Source: Cephalotrichum gorgonifer (Eukaryota > Ascomycota > Sordariomycetes > Microascales > Microascaceae). Taken from it: a DNA stretch of 64,000 nt. The stretch spans positions 124,001 to 188,000 of the forward strand of contig ONZQ02000022.1 of the NCBI GenBank assembly GCA_900312665.1, given 5' to 3'. This document shows positions 34,454-45,063 of this stretch, one piece after another. The position numbers were made by a program, and so were the translations under genes. Every line of letters begins with the position of its first letter. Within the stretch, counting starts at the first letter, position 1. A model generated the notes under the pieces. The model was not told the origin of the DNA, made no database searches, and was given only the letters and a program-made list of their open reading frames with translations.

Positions 34454-37147
34454 ATGAAACTCCTTCACACGAAGACTCTGGGCCTCGAAACGTTCTACGA
34501 CTCTCAAACCCGGCCACCGTACCTGGCTCTGTCCCTTTCCTACTCCTGGGAGCCGGGACACCCTCGCTACCAGGACCTCATTGGCCATGGCCTTGACGGA
34601 AACCCCGCCGCCGCCGCCGCCGCCACGTCGGAATCCCTATCCGGATCTGGACCCGGACCCACGTCCACTCTGGTACGACGCGCCTGCGATGTCGCCGAGC
34701 AGCTCGGGTTCCAGTACATCTGGGCCGAGTGTATCTGCGTCGACGCGTCATCAACAGCCGAGGTGAGTGAAGCAGTCAACTCCGCCTTTCGCTGGCTTAG
34801 CGACTCCGCCGCGTGTCTGGCCTACCTCCCGGATCTCCCTTCTTCCGGAGACGACCCTTTCGACGAGGCCCTCTGGCGCTCATGCGAATGGTGGACTCGC
34901 CCGTGGACCCTACCTGAACTCCTGGCCCCTTCCGCCGTTCGCTTCTACGATGGAGACTGGAACTTCCGCGGAGAGAAGACATCGGCCCCCCTCCTCAGCA
35001 TCATCTCGCGCGTCACCCACATTTCCGAGGATATACTCTGCAACAGCTCCCAGATCCCCCAGGTCTCCATTGCCAAGCGCATGTCCTGGGCCGCCCACCG
35101 GAGAGCCAGGCGCATCGAGGACACGGCCTACTCGCTTATGGGCGTGTTCGGCGTGCACATGCAGGCCATCTACGGAGAGGGACACAAGGCCTTCCTGCGC
35201 CTACAGGAGGAAATCATCAAGGACACCCGGGACATGTCCCTCCTGGCCTGGGAGGCTCAGGCAGACGACGAGCGGCCCTTCCGCGGCTTGTTCGCGAGCT
35301 CGCCTTCAGAGTTCGCCCGCTTCACCTCGTGTCCTCCGCAGTGGTGCAGACCTCTCTGCTTCGAGGGCGAGATCCACGCCAGCAGCAGGGGCCTGTCGAT
35401 TACGGGCGCGTTCATCGCATACCCCAGCGACAGCCGCCAGATACTACTCCTCGACCTCGGTGCTCAGAGCGCCCCGCACAGAAAGGTCGTCCTGGCCCTG
35501 TTGCGACACAACGACTGCCTGGTCCGATCTGCCTCCAACGCCGTAGTCACCTTAACCAGGGCAGTTTCCGCGGTGACCACGAGTTTCGTCGCCGCCAGAG
35601 ACCTGGACGCGGCCATGTCTAAGGCCATCGCCGACACGCTCCTCCCCAGCTTCAGCTTCACCAACAGCCTCCTCACCATTCCATCCGCATCCACATGCAC
35701 CGCCAAAGCGGTCCCCATGTCACCGCCGCCCATCCCGGCGGCCAGCCTCCCCCTCCCTCTCAGAGTTCTTGCCGACGCCCCAGCGCTAGCGCGACACTGC
35801 GGGCGGAGCAGCATCGCGGCCTCGACCGAATCATACGTTTTCTCGCGCGCAGCGACGTCCCTCGCCCCCATGCCCCCAGACTTCACCTCGCGGGTTAAGA
35901 AACGTGCGCTACCTACGACGACCGCCCTCCCCGACCGGCAGGACAAGCGCGCAAAGACCCGTGGGGCGGCAGCGGCTGCCGACGACTCCGAAACGCTGTC
36001 CGGCTCGGAGACGACCTCGCTGCCCGATGCCGAGAGTGCCGACGACGATGGGAGCGAGTCGACGGCGAGCCAGGAGGACCTATCCGTCTTTGACGACATC
36101 TCGCCCGAGCCACCGCCAGTCCTCGAGGAGGGCCATCCGTTCCTCTCCATACTGGACGAGCTGATCTGCACGGCTCGCTCAGAGTTCACCTCATGGCAGG
36201 ACAGCCCCCGCGATCAGGCGGCAGAGGGCACCACCAACCCCCCCGGAACGCGATACCTGGCGTGTCCGTTCTGGGCGCGCGACCCAGAGCGCCACGGTGC
36301 GTGCCTCCGGGGAGCCGAGCTCCGGCGCACGCTAGACGTCAAGGTCCACCTCTGGCAGAAACACCGGCTGCCGAACTACTGCCCCGTGTGCTACGCCTTC
36401 TTCGAGACGGGCTCGGAGCGCAACGAGCACATCGTCCGACGGTCCTGCGAGCTGCGCCCGCGCCCGCGCCTCGACGGCGTGTCGGAGGACCAGAAGCAGC
36501 GCCTCGCCAAGCGCGACCGCGTCTCGGCGTCGCGCGAGGAGAAGTGGCTCACGGTCTGGGAGATCCTCTTCCCGGACGAGACCCCCCCGCCCAAGCCCTA
36601 CCCGGACGGCGAGGCGGGCCGGCTGATCTCGCTCGTGCGCGAGTTCTGGGACCGGAGGGGCCAGGTCGTCGTGTCGAGCTTCCTGCAGCGGCGGGACATG
36701 CTAAGCTGGGACATGCCGGAAGAGGAGCGCAGCCTCTCGGCTCTGCACGCGCTCGTGCTGGGCCGCATGATCGACTCCATCTACGAGGAGGAGAAGTGGG
36801 AGATGGTGGCCCCGTCGCCCGCAGGGGCGGGGGTGGCGCAACGCGGCGGCGGCGCGCTCGCCAGCGGCCTGCTCTCCAGCGCGGGGGTCCTGTCCCTCGG
36901 CGCCCTGCCCCCCGGCGCCTTCCCGCTCCCGGAGGACGTGCTCCCCGGGAGGGGGGGTCTCCGGCGGGAGTGCTCGGCAGGGACTCGCAAGACGCAGACG
37001 CAGACGCAGATGCTCACCGCCACGGGAACGGCCCCGTTAGAGCCGAACACGCTGATTCCGTCCTCCACAACGGAATCTATCGCTTCTCCCCCCCTTCGAG
37101 AAGAAGGCGGGGAGGGGCACCTAGCAGATATACGTTTGACCGATTAG
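34454..37147 (+). CDS. HET-domain protein fused to the fungal two-finger zinc module, copy B
   Basis: Single exon, 897 residues. The N-terminus is a HET (heterokaryon incompatibility, PF06985) domain: MKLLHTKTLGLETF, YLALSLSYSW, IWAECICVDASSTAEVSEAV, WWTRPWTLPELLAP, and then the HET-associated stretch SLMGVFGVHMQAIYGEGHK with RLQEEIIKDTRDMSLLAWE. The usual HxWG is replaced by SYSWE. A divergent middle (about 260-510) and an acidic disordered linker (about 510-570) follow. From about residue 601 comes the zinc module shared with three neighbours (CPFWARDPERHGAC, VKVHLWQKH, CPVC, HIVRRSC), with the tail DGVSEDQKQRL and VWEILFPDE. The start matches the usual HET N-terminus. HET domains trigger cell death in allorecognition. 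Coupling to this module suggests a receptor-like or adaptor role, which is inference. Confidence 0.87.
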   Translation: MKLLHTKTLGLETFYDSQTRPPYLALSLSYSWEPGHPRYQDLIGHGLDGNPAAAAAATSESLSGSGPGPTSTLVRRACDVAEQLGFQYIWAECICVDASSTAEVSEAVNSAFRWLSDSAACLAYLPDLPSSGDDPFDEALWRSCEWWTRPWTLPELLAPSAVRFYDGDWNFRGEKTSAPLLSIISRVTHISEDILCNSSQIPQVSIAKRMSWAAHRRARRIEDTAYSLMGVFGVHMQAIYGEGHKAFLRLQEEIIKDTRDMSLLAWEAQADDERPFRGLFASSPSEFARFTSCPPQWCRPLCFEGEIHASSRGLSITGAFIAYPSDSRQILLLDLGAQSAPHRKVVLALLRHNDCLVRSASNAVVTLTRAVSAVTTSFVAARDLDAAMSKAIADTLLPSFSFTNSLLTIPSASTCTAKAVPMSPPPIPAASLPLPLRVLADAPALARHCGRSSIAASTESYVFSRAATSLAPMPPDFTSRVKKRALPTTTALPDRQDKRAKTRGAAAAADDSETLSGSETTSLPDAESADDDGSESTASQEDLSVFDDISPEPPPVLEEGHPFLSILDELICTARSEFTSWQDSPRDQAAEGTTNPPGTRYLACPFWARDPERHGACLRGAELRRTLDVKVHLWQKHRLPNYCPVCYAFFETGSERNEHIVRRSCELRPRPRLDGVSEDQKQRLAKRDRVSASREEKWLTVWEILFPDETPPPKPYPDGEAGRLISLVREFWDRRGQVVVSSFLQRRDMLSWDMPEEERSLSALHALVLGRMIDSIYEEEKWEMVAPSPAGAGVAQRGGGALASGLLSSAGVLSLGALPPGAFPLPEDVLPGRGGLRRECSAGTRKTQTQTQMLTATGTAPLEPNTLIPSSTTESIASPPLREEGGEGHLADIRLTD

Positions 37148-38084
37148 CGGTTAACTTTGACACGTTTAACCCGTATTTCTCTCTCTTCTGTGTGCCTCCT
37201 TTGTTCTCTTCTTTTTCTCCTGTTCCTTTTTTTTTTTTTTTTCGTGTCCTTCTTTTCAACGCCTTTTCCCTATTTTTTCCGACCTTCTTTCTCTTCTCTT
37301 TTTCTCTCTGTTCTTGACGTTTCCTACTTCTTCTTCTTCTCTTCTCTTTTTCTCGGATCTGCCTTGTCAGGTCGGAACATACCTCTCAGATTGGAAACAT
37401 CCTTCTCGGCTCCTTTAGCAACTAGGCAGTGTTGCGTTGGTATATTGCGTTGGTATATGACGTGTGTGTGGGTATGTGGGTATGTGGGTATGTGGGTATG
37501 TGGGTAGTTTCTTCGGACGGCGGTTCTTAATGAGTTTATGATCAGCTAGTATATATCAACTTTTGTCCATTCGACTTAACTACCTCCCCTCGCTGCTATT
37601 TCCTACCCCAGCCGAAGCGGGATAATGTGCGAGCTGGCATGGCCTTGACAGACGTCAGCCAAGAAGTGTAGGACATAGACACCACAGTCATTGAGTGATA
37701 TCGGGAGACGGGATAGTAGACCGTGCAATTGCTGTATACGGGAGGCTAAAGCTGAGGAAATCAAGACCCATCCGTGTCCACTTCATCCCCATCTCCACTC
37801 TTTTCCTCCTCTTTCCCCCTATCCTTCCTGCTCGCCGCACATATCTAGAATCTCTTTCCTTCTGTGTGGTCCTTTTTTTTGGTTCCACCCGATATAATTC
37901 CCCCTTTGCCGGTGCCGTAATCCCCCAATCCGTAAAACTCCAAAAAAACAAGTAGGCTCAAACGAATCAACATAAGCATACACGCGAAATAAGCATCAAC
38001 CTTCTTACTTCCCCCTTCCTCTACCCCTCCGCCCGGGGCCAAACGTGATCTCGGGGCCCATATCTCCCCGACCCACCCCCTGGC
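37148..38084. other. Spacer between convergent genes
   Basis: Very T/C-rich just after the HET gene stop (37.2-37.35 kb), as in fungal 3' ends. No gene recognised. Confidence 0.5.
37467..37506. repeat. TGTGGGTA x5 microsatellite
   Basis: Five perfect 8-bp units in the 3' flank of the HET gene. Just upstream, TTGCGTTGGTATAT is also nearly duplicated (37435-37459). The unit is G-rich but is not a telomere repeat. Confidence 0.95.
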
Positions 38085-39123
38085 TCACGTCTTCCGCGCC
38101 CTCTCCCGCCTCGGCGACACCGAGACCGGCTCCCTGGTCGTCGTGTCCACGAACCCCTCCTCCGCGCTGGCGCCGGCGCCGGCTGGCGCATCGACAACGA
38201 CCCCATTCATCATCCGCGCCGCCCTCCTCTCCTGCACCGCCGCGCTACTAACCGGCGTCTCGCTCCCCACCTCGCTCAGCCCGGACGACGACCTCTCCAC
38301 CCCGCCCAGCCCCTGCCCCTGTCCCCGCCTGTAGATTGGTCCGGAGATCGTACTCCCCGCGCCCTCCCCGAAGCCCACCAGGCTCGCCGCGTCCCCGTCG
38401 GACCCCTCTGCCTCTCCCTCCCCCTCTCCCTCCCCCTCGCCCTCATGCGACATCGCGTCGCCGTGCGACGCCACGGACCCGACGTCCCTGTTCAGGCTCA
38501 TGGCATCCTCGTAATCCACCGTCGTGGCCTCCCCATCATCCTCGTACCCCTCCCCGTGCCCGTCGCCAGACGGACTCGTCGCGCTCGCGGTCCCCGACGT
38601 GCTCATCTTGGTGTACGCGGCCGGCTGGCCCTGCGCGTCGAAGTAGGCCGGCGCCGGCGCGCCGTAGTGCGTGTAGTTGTTGTTGTAGCCGCCGTAGCCG
38701 CCGGGGGACGAGGTGATGGCGGAGGGGTTGTTCCGCGCGGACGAGACGCGCTCGAGGCCCGCGAGGCGCGAGATGCGGTCCGCGCGCTCGGCCTCGAGGG
38801 AGTGGAGCGTCGTGTGGTGGTGGGGCTGCGCGGGGAGGTGGCCCCTGTGGCCGTCCTTTATGGCGGTCGTGGAGAGGGCCGAGAGGGAGGTGGTGGTGCT
38901 GGTGGGCGTGCCGCTGGAGTCGCCGTCCGTCTCGTCGTTAGCCTAGGTGCTTCTTGGTCGAGGGAGGGGAAGGAGAGAGGGATTGGGAACGATGGGATTG
39001 GGGGGGACGGGAGAGTTACGGCATATCGGGGGTGTCGGCGGTAGGAGACGGGGGCGGGAGGTTGATGAGGATAGGGTGCGCCTGCGCCTGCGCCTGGGAT
39101 TGCTGTGGTTGCGATTGCGACAT
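38085..39123 (-). CDS. Conserved fungal low-complexity protein, function unknown
   Basis: The model joins 39123-39020 and 38913-38085, giving 310 residues. Exon 1 starts MSQSQPQQSQAQAQA and ends at PTADTPDM before a GTAACT donor. A perfect GCTAAC branch site lies about 22 nt before the CCAG acceptor. Exon 2 reads GTPTSTTTSLSALSTTAIKD, EAERADRISRLAGLERV, a Tyr/Asn/Gly stretch, AYFDAQGQPAAYTKMST, an acidic GEGE repeat, SLVGFGEGAGSTISGPIYRR and FVDTTTREPV. I recall this order from uncharacterised Pezizomycotina proteins; no domain is known. An alternative acceptor (TAG at 38943-38945) would add ANDETDGDSS but does not keep phase. The stop may be premature: another frame stays open past it. Confidence 0.6.
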
Positions 39124-40124
39124 CTTCGACGATTCTTCTGCGTTGGAAGTTCGTGTAGGTCGGCTACTCGAACGGGATTTCGAGGGATCGATTCTTAGAT
39201 ACAATCAAGCTTCGACCTCGAAAAAGGTGCAAACCAATTTAGTCTTGTTCGATCCTTTTCGCCAGCGAATCGCGAACCTCCCTTCGTTCAAACAAGGAGT
39301 CAAAGCCCGCGAATTGTCGTTTTCCGCCGTAGATGTGAAGCACGCAAAGGTTATATGGGGCGATTAGAGGAAATAAACGCAAGACTCTCTTCTGTTCCCG
39401 AAACGTTTTGCTCTGGTTTTGGTCAAAAAAAAAAGGAGAGGTGGAAAGTCTAGGTAGGAAAGAAACCTGGCAGAAGGGAGTAAGTAATAGGGTCGAAATG
39501 AGACCGAAGTGATGGATGCATGCCCCTCGTTTCGGTCAACAGTCATACTCGGACCATGGTACTCAGTAAGGGGTCGGTCGGTAGGTCGGTCGGCGGGGGG
39601 AGGGGTGGGTGAGTGCGCGACAGTGGCATGACGTAATACCCGCACTTGCAAGATCTCGGGGAGTATTGTTAGTTAACGGCCGGTCAATGGCTGCTGACTC
39701 AGGTGGTCAGGCAACAAAGACATTACAAAATACCGTAGGGCAAGTGAATCGGTAGCTCCTCCCGCAAAGTGCGGCATGCCGAGATGTCGTTTCTTCTGTC
39801 ATTGACTCGTCTCGAGCAATCCATGTTTCAAAGTTCACTGCCGCCAGCCAGCCACAGGACGGAAAAAACAAAGTATTAAACAAACAGAACCCAATGGAAA
39901 GAGACATCGATACTCGATGGCATGAAATGGAAAGAGGCATCCGGAGTACACACGAATAAGAAGAATGGGGGGGAAATGTAAATGAAGATACTCAATTATC
40001 CATGCTAACAAATAAAAAGAGAAGGACCTATATAGGCCTAGACATCTATTCCAAGACTCAACTCAACATACACACAAAAGAAAAAGATATAATCTCCCCC
40101 CCCTTCTCTCTCTCCCCGACAATC
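39124..40124. other. Spacer
   Basis: No gene recognised between the low-complexity protein and the dehydrogenase. Short A-rich runs and a GGTCGGTCGGTAGGTCGG microrepeat near 39.57-39.59 kb are the only features seen. Confidence 0.5.
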
Positions 40125-42140
40125 TTACAATTTCATCCCCAGCGCCTTGTGCACCCTCATGCTCTGCCTCACGCTCAGGTCAAGCATGATCTCCTCGCTG
40201 CCGCCGGGGATGGCGTACGCCCTGACGTCCCTGTACAGCCTCTCGACCTTGCCGCCCTGCCCGCCGCGCGAGTAGCTCAGCCCGCCGAAGATCTGGCTGG
40301 CCTCGCGCGCGCAGAACTCGAACGTCACCGTCGCCTGCGCCTTGGCCGACGCGATGGCGCCGCCGAGCTTCAGCATCGCCTCCGTCTCGCCCATGTTCTG
40401 GCACTGGTAGATTAGGCTCTCGAGCCACGAGTACGACGCCTCGATCTGGCGCGCCATGTGCGCGAGCTTGAGCCGGATCACCGGGTGCTCGATGAGCTTC
40501 TTGCCGAAGGTCCGGCGCTTGGAGGCGTACTTTACGGATTCCTCGTAGCAGACGCGCGCGAAGCGGATGGACTGGATGATGATGCCGATGCGCTCGTGGT
40601 TGAAGTTGGTCATGATTACTGTTGGAGGGGAAGAGGTTTAGTTAGTCAAAGCAGCCCTTTTATGACGTGTATGGGGAGTGGGAGTGGGAGAATAGTGTAG
40701 ACATACCCTTGAAGCCCTGGTTCTCCTTGCCGATAAGGTTCTCCACGGGAACCTTGACGTCCTCAAAGGTAATGTACGTCGTGCCCGATGACCACACGCC
40801 CTGGCAGTCCATCCTGCGCGTGCTCACGCCGCCCATGCTCCTCTCGATGAGCAGCAGGCTCACGCCGTTCATGCCCTTGTCGCTCGTCCTCACCGCCGTC
40901 GTGAAGTAGTCGGCCCAGATGCCGTTCGTGATCCACTTCTTCTCGCCGTTGACGATGTAGTGCTTGCCGTCGGGGGTGAGCTTCGCCTCGCACCCGAGGT
41001 TCGCCACGTCGCTTCCCGCGTCCGGCTCCGTGATGGCCAGGCAGATCCTCTTCTCTCCGTTCAGGATCCCGGGGAGGATCCGGTCAACGAGGGGCTTCTT
41101 GCCGAACTTGACGAGCGGCGGGCACCCGATGCCAAGACCGCCGATCACGTTCCACACGAAGCCGCCGGAGCCCGTCCGCGAGAGCTCGTCGGTCAGGAGC
41201 ATCTCGTGGAAGAGGTCCCACTTCTCCGGGGGAACGCTGGCGATCCGGTTGGAGGTGTACTGGGTGGGGTAGTGAACGCCGAGCAGGCCGGCGAGGTAGC
41301 CGCGGCGGCCCATCTCGCGGTAGATCTCCTCGGGCACCTGCTTCTTCTCGTCCCACTCCGTCACATTGGGCTCGATGGCCGTCTCGATCCACTCGCGGAC
41401 CTCGGCGCGGAGGGCCGCGTGGGTTTCGTTGAAGTAGGGGGAGTGGTACTGTTGTTTTGGAGTGTTAGCCGTCGGGGAGGGAGAAAAGCATTGCCGTGCC
41501 GCCCTAGGGAGCCGCAAGAGGCTGGGAAGGGGGGATGAAGAGGTGGTCTGCACTTACACCCTGGTACCAGCTAGGATCAGCGAAAGGAATGAGGTCGCCA
41601 TACGGCTCCAGCGCCTCAGCGGGCTCGCTAGCAGCAGCCGGCGCGGAAGCGGCCTTCGCGGGCTCGACCTTCTTAGCGGGCGCGGCGGGCTTCGGGGAGG
41701 GCGCCGCCGCCGCGGGAGCTGCCGCCTCCTTGGGCTTGGTGTCGAGCGACCCGACCTGGAGCCTGGGCTTATACTTCTTCAGCACGCCCTCGCCGTGGTA
41801 CTTCCAGAACATCTTGGACGCATCCTTGCCTCCGACGCGCTGGAGGATCTTCTTGCCGCCTGTTTCGGTGGGGGGTGTGGTTAGCTCTCTCTCACTCGGT
41901 CTCGCTCGAGTTACCTCGGCACAAAATTATAGTGGGGCCATGAGCTCTCCCCCACGACACACGACACGCAACAACCGCCGCCTCCGCGAAAAAGACAAAG
42001 AGAGTGGGAAAAAGGGGCTACTCACCAGGGTGGTCCTCCTGGAACTTGGTCAGGTCGTAGACGTCGCCATCGATGATGATGTAGAGGTCTGACGCGGACT
42101 TATGCGCGGCGACGTCCGCGGTGGTGAAGGTCTTGGACAT
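40125..42140 (-). CDS. Cytochrome b5-acyl-CoA dehydrogenase fusion (4 exons)
   Basis: Exons 42140-42026, 41859-41558, 41448-40707 and 40618-40125 give 550 residues. Donors are GTGAGT, GTAAGT and GTATGT, with consistent phases. Residues 1-75 form a cytochrome b5 haem domain: YIIIDGDVYDLTKF, ligand His37 in EDHPG, and second ligand His60 in KYHGEG. An Ala/Pro/Lys-rich linker follows. The flavin acyl-CoA dehydrogenase part includes LAITEPDAGSDVANLG, GEKKWITNG, GFKVIMTNFNHERIGI, SKRRTFGKKLIEHP, QIFGGLSYSRGG and IPGGSEEIMLDL. The medium/short-chain catalytic Glu position reads Pro/Gly, so the Glu of HERI, aligned to isovaleryl/long-chain enzymes, is the likely base (inference). It ends in MKL, which is not a canonical peroxisomal signal. 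The fusion is known in fungi; the substrate is unassigned. Confidence 0.92.
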
Positions 42141-43559
42141 GGCGTCGGAAACTTTGCTTCAAGTTTTCGTGGTAGAAAAAAAGGGCGCGCGCGAGAATAA
42201 GATTACTGCTCCCCCGGTATGGAAGAGGTAGGATAAGTAGGTATAGGTGAAGCTGGGGTGGTAAAAAGGAGGAGGAGGAAAGATTTAATAAAATACCAAA
42301 GAAAAGAGAGAGAGAGAGAGGAAGTTCGCAGGTTTCGGTCCAAGCCAGGTTTATGAACGTTCGTACGTCGTCAGGCTAGCCGGCTCGGGACTCTCCCAAT
42401 GCAGCGGGTAGCTCCCCCAAAAAGGGTACAATCACATGCAATCCTGCTTTGTCACACTCTCACTCTCCCTCTCCCTCAGTCGCCAGCTCCAACCACGCAT
42501 CAGCCATCATCATGGGTAAGCCGAGACCCACATTTGGGGTCCCCTCAATTCTCTCTCTCCCCCCATTTCTCCATGTCCATGCTCCGGTCCCCCCAATTAT
42601 TAGCTTTCGGCGTGTATCCTAAAGGGGGTCACATGACGTCGGAACGAGCTCGATATGGGTAATATCGCCCCGCCGATTGGCTGGAAGCCCACGCTCACAT
42701 GCTCCCGTCGAAGTTACCAACCTGGGGGAGGGGGGGGTACGAGTAAGAATACCTGCCCAGCTGTACCGAGAATTGACAAATTCCCCAAACTGCCAGTGTG
42801 GAGAATTTCCCGCCAGCCCGCCAGCAAAGTACCACCTTCCCCACTCCAACGGGAAAAGGGTTGGACGCGGGGTGAACAAGGGAAAAAGTGACAATGGGAG
42901 AGTTTCCCTCGGGACTGGGTGCAATTGACGTCACATCGCTCTGTTCTGGACCTGGGGATGCGCCGAGGTCCAAAAATCCCATGCCGAGCTTGACTCGGCC
43001 CAAACTACCCTCTCCCCTATAGTTACCCACGTTGCGACGCCAAAAACTTGAAGTTATTAACCTCACCTCAGGTAATAACTCCCGGCCATCATAATCTCCT
43101 TTTTGTGCCCTTTTGTTCAGGATACCTTCGTGCTCATGGTATCCCCATTAATTCCACGTGGAATAAAATACGGAAAGCAGTCGTGGGGTTGCGGGTCTAG
43201 ACCAAGCTCCACCCGTATCGTGTACAACACTCCTGCCGAGGAGCCACCTGATGGACTGAAACAGTGTGTGACTGAAGGGTAAAGTGTATTTCGGAAAGTC
43301 GCGTGCGTTACGCATGGCCTTTATCAGCCTCTCAAGCTCGTCACCAACGAGTCTTCTCACCCATTTTACCTCGCTGAACCTAGATAAGTATGTAAAGGAG
43401 TTCGAATACAAATATCAGTAGCAGTTTAATTCCGCCCCTTGCCCACGAGGACCCAAATCAACCTTGGCCTCACCCCAAACGCCAAACTCCGGTGTAGAAT
43501 GATGAACTTTCCCTCCTCTTCCCCTTCCACCCCAGCCCAAGTAAGATCCCCACCCCCGG
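42141..43559. other. Spacer, 1.4 kb
   Basis: A pyrimidine-rich leader at about 42450-42510 ends in ATCATC-ATGG followed at once by GTAAGC, the layout of many fungal ribosomal-protein genes whose first intron follows the start codon. A T/C-rich stretch ending TTGTTCAG (about 43121) would be a matching acceptor, but the exon after it gives only about 26 unrecognised codons. No ribosomal protein exon was found. A minus frame at 43411-43148 (87 codons) is unassigned. Confidence 0.4.
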
Positions 43560-45063
43560 CTAGGCCCCCCTCGGCTTCGCCTTCGCCTTCGCCTTCTCCT
43601 TCTTCTCCATCTTCGCCTTCTTCTTCTTCTCCTCGTTCTTCTCGTCCGCCTTCCTCTTCAGCGCCGCCCGCTCCTCCTCCGTCTTCGGAATCACCTTGAA
43701 GAACCCGTCCAGCCTCACCTGCTGCGCGCTCTTCAGGTTCTTCTCCAGCCTCTTGGCCCCCGCCCTCACCCTGTCCTCCGAGAACCCCTTCTCCGTCACC
43801 AGGAACGTCACCAGGCCCTCGATGTCCGGCCCCGTCCACTTGAAATCGCACTGCGGGTCGTCGGCGGGGCGCACGTCCGGGTGGAAGAAGAGCTCGCGCG
43901 CGTCCTGGTACGGCCAGTCGTCCGGGATCTTGTAGCGCTCCTTGGGGTCCTTCTCGATCGACTCCACCACCTTCTCGAGGGACCCGTGCTCGCGGATGAG
44001 CTTTACGGCCGTCGTCGGGCCGATCTTGGGGATGGGGTCCAGGTAGTCGCAGCCGAGAAGGATGCATAGGTCGACAAACTAGTCAGGTTAGCGTACACCC
44101 TGGAGTAAGCATGGGGAAGGGGATTTGGCTGTGAAAATAAAGGAAGTATTTATGTTCCGTGTAGGTACGTAGGGCGAAAGACGAAACGGGAAACGAAACG
44201 GGGGACAAGAGTTAGGCGCGCTACTCACCTGCTTCCTATCCATACCCAACCCCTCCAGCACCTTCTCCACCCGAATCTCCTGAATCGGCTCCTTCCTCTG
44301 CTCGCTAAACGTGAGATGCCTCAGCAGCACAGGCGAGTCGAAACAAAGCGTGTCCATGTCCTCGCTCGCGGCAGCATACACCTTCCCCGCCCTCGCCAGC
44401 GCCGCGCACTGCGCCTCCGCCTCCGTCGGCGCCACGATGTACGGCACCCCCATCAGCCCCAGCAGCCGCTGGCACTCGGCGTTGTGCTCCCTCGTCACCC
44501 GCACCGTCCGCCGCGCGAACTTCTCCATGTCCTCCGCCGTCCCCGTCTCGCGCGCCTCCTCGTACCCCTCGTGCGCCTCCTTCTTGCGCTGGAACCGCTT
44601 CGCGAGCTCGCCCGACTTGAGCTTGGGAGGCGCCCCGTCGAAGACGTAGAGAGGCTTGATCCCGTTGTCCACCATCCGGAGCGTGCGGTAGAACATGCCC
44701 ATCAGGTGGGAGGTCGTCTGGCCGCTCTCGTCCGTGAGCTGCTGGCCCTCGCTTCGGACGGCGATGAGGAAGCTGTAGATGCTCATGGAGCTGGGGGGTC
44801 GTGTGTCAGTACAGTACCGTGACAGGGGGGTCGTGGGGGGGTTCCGGCATAGGGAGTCGCTTCTTACGCGTCCTGCAGGGACGGACTGATTAGCAATGCA
44901 TCAAGACGAGTGACAGAGGATGGAACAAGATGGAACGGGACGAAGGCTCGGGATCAGGACGTACGATGGCCACCTTCCTCCCAAAGTGGTTCTTGATCTC
45001 CCCCTCCTTGATCGCGTCCGGAGCATGCTCCTTGATGACCGAGCTTAAAGCCTTAATACCCAT
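43560..45063 (-). CDS. FEN1: Flap endonuclease 1 (FEN1/Rad27), 4 exons including a 5-nt microexon
   Basis: Structure-specific nuclease that removes 5' flaps in Okazaki fragment maturation and base excision repair. Exons are 45063-44965, 44872-44868, 44790-44229 and 44078-43560, giving 394 residues, the usual length. It starts MGIKALSSVIKEHAPDAI. Catalytic acidic residues lie in IDASMSIY (Asp34), VFDGAPPKLK, VAPTEAEAQC, SEDMDTLCF and LLGCDYLDPIPKIGP, the last with the start of a helix-hairpin-helix. A PCNA-binding box QVRLDGFF lies at 342-349, and a Lys/Glu-rich tail resembles a nuclear localisation signal. The second exon, GACGC, is flanked by CTGCAG and GTAAGA. It supplies Asp34 and two bases of Ala35, and the total frame works only with it. 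Two ACGCG sites lie upstream. Confidence 0.95.
44868..44872 (-). other. FEN1: 5-nt microexon of FEN1 (GACGC)
   Basis: On the minus strand the order is GCTAATC branch site, CCCTGCAG acceptor, GACGC, then GTAAGAAG donor. The next exon starts CTCCATGAGC after ACCCCCCAG. Exon lengths 99 + 5 + 562 sum to a multiple of three and restore VAI-DAS-MSIY, the invariant FEN1 sequence with the metal-binding Asp34. Direct splicing of exon 1 to exon 3 would lose Asp34 and shift the frame. Confidence 0.85.

Noticed and set aside
35464..36189. 241-codon minus-strand frame inside the HET gene
   Set aside because: Antisense shadow of the HET-zinc fusion coding sequence.
37467..37506. TGTGGGTA array as an interstitial telomere
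   Set aside because: The unit is 8 bp and not TTAGGG-like; treated as a microsatellite.
43148..43411. 87-codon minus-strand frame beyond the FEN1 3' end
   Set aside because: Plausible composition, but no recognised domain, start context or splice partner.
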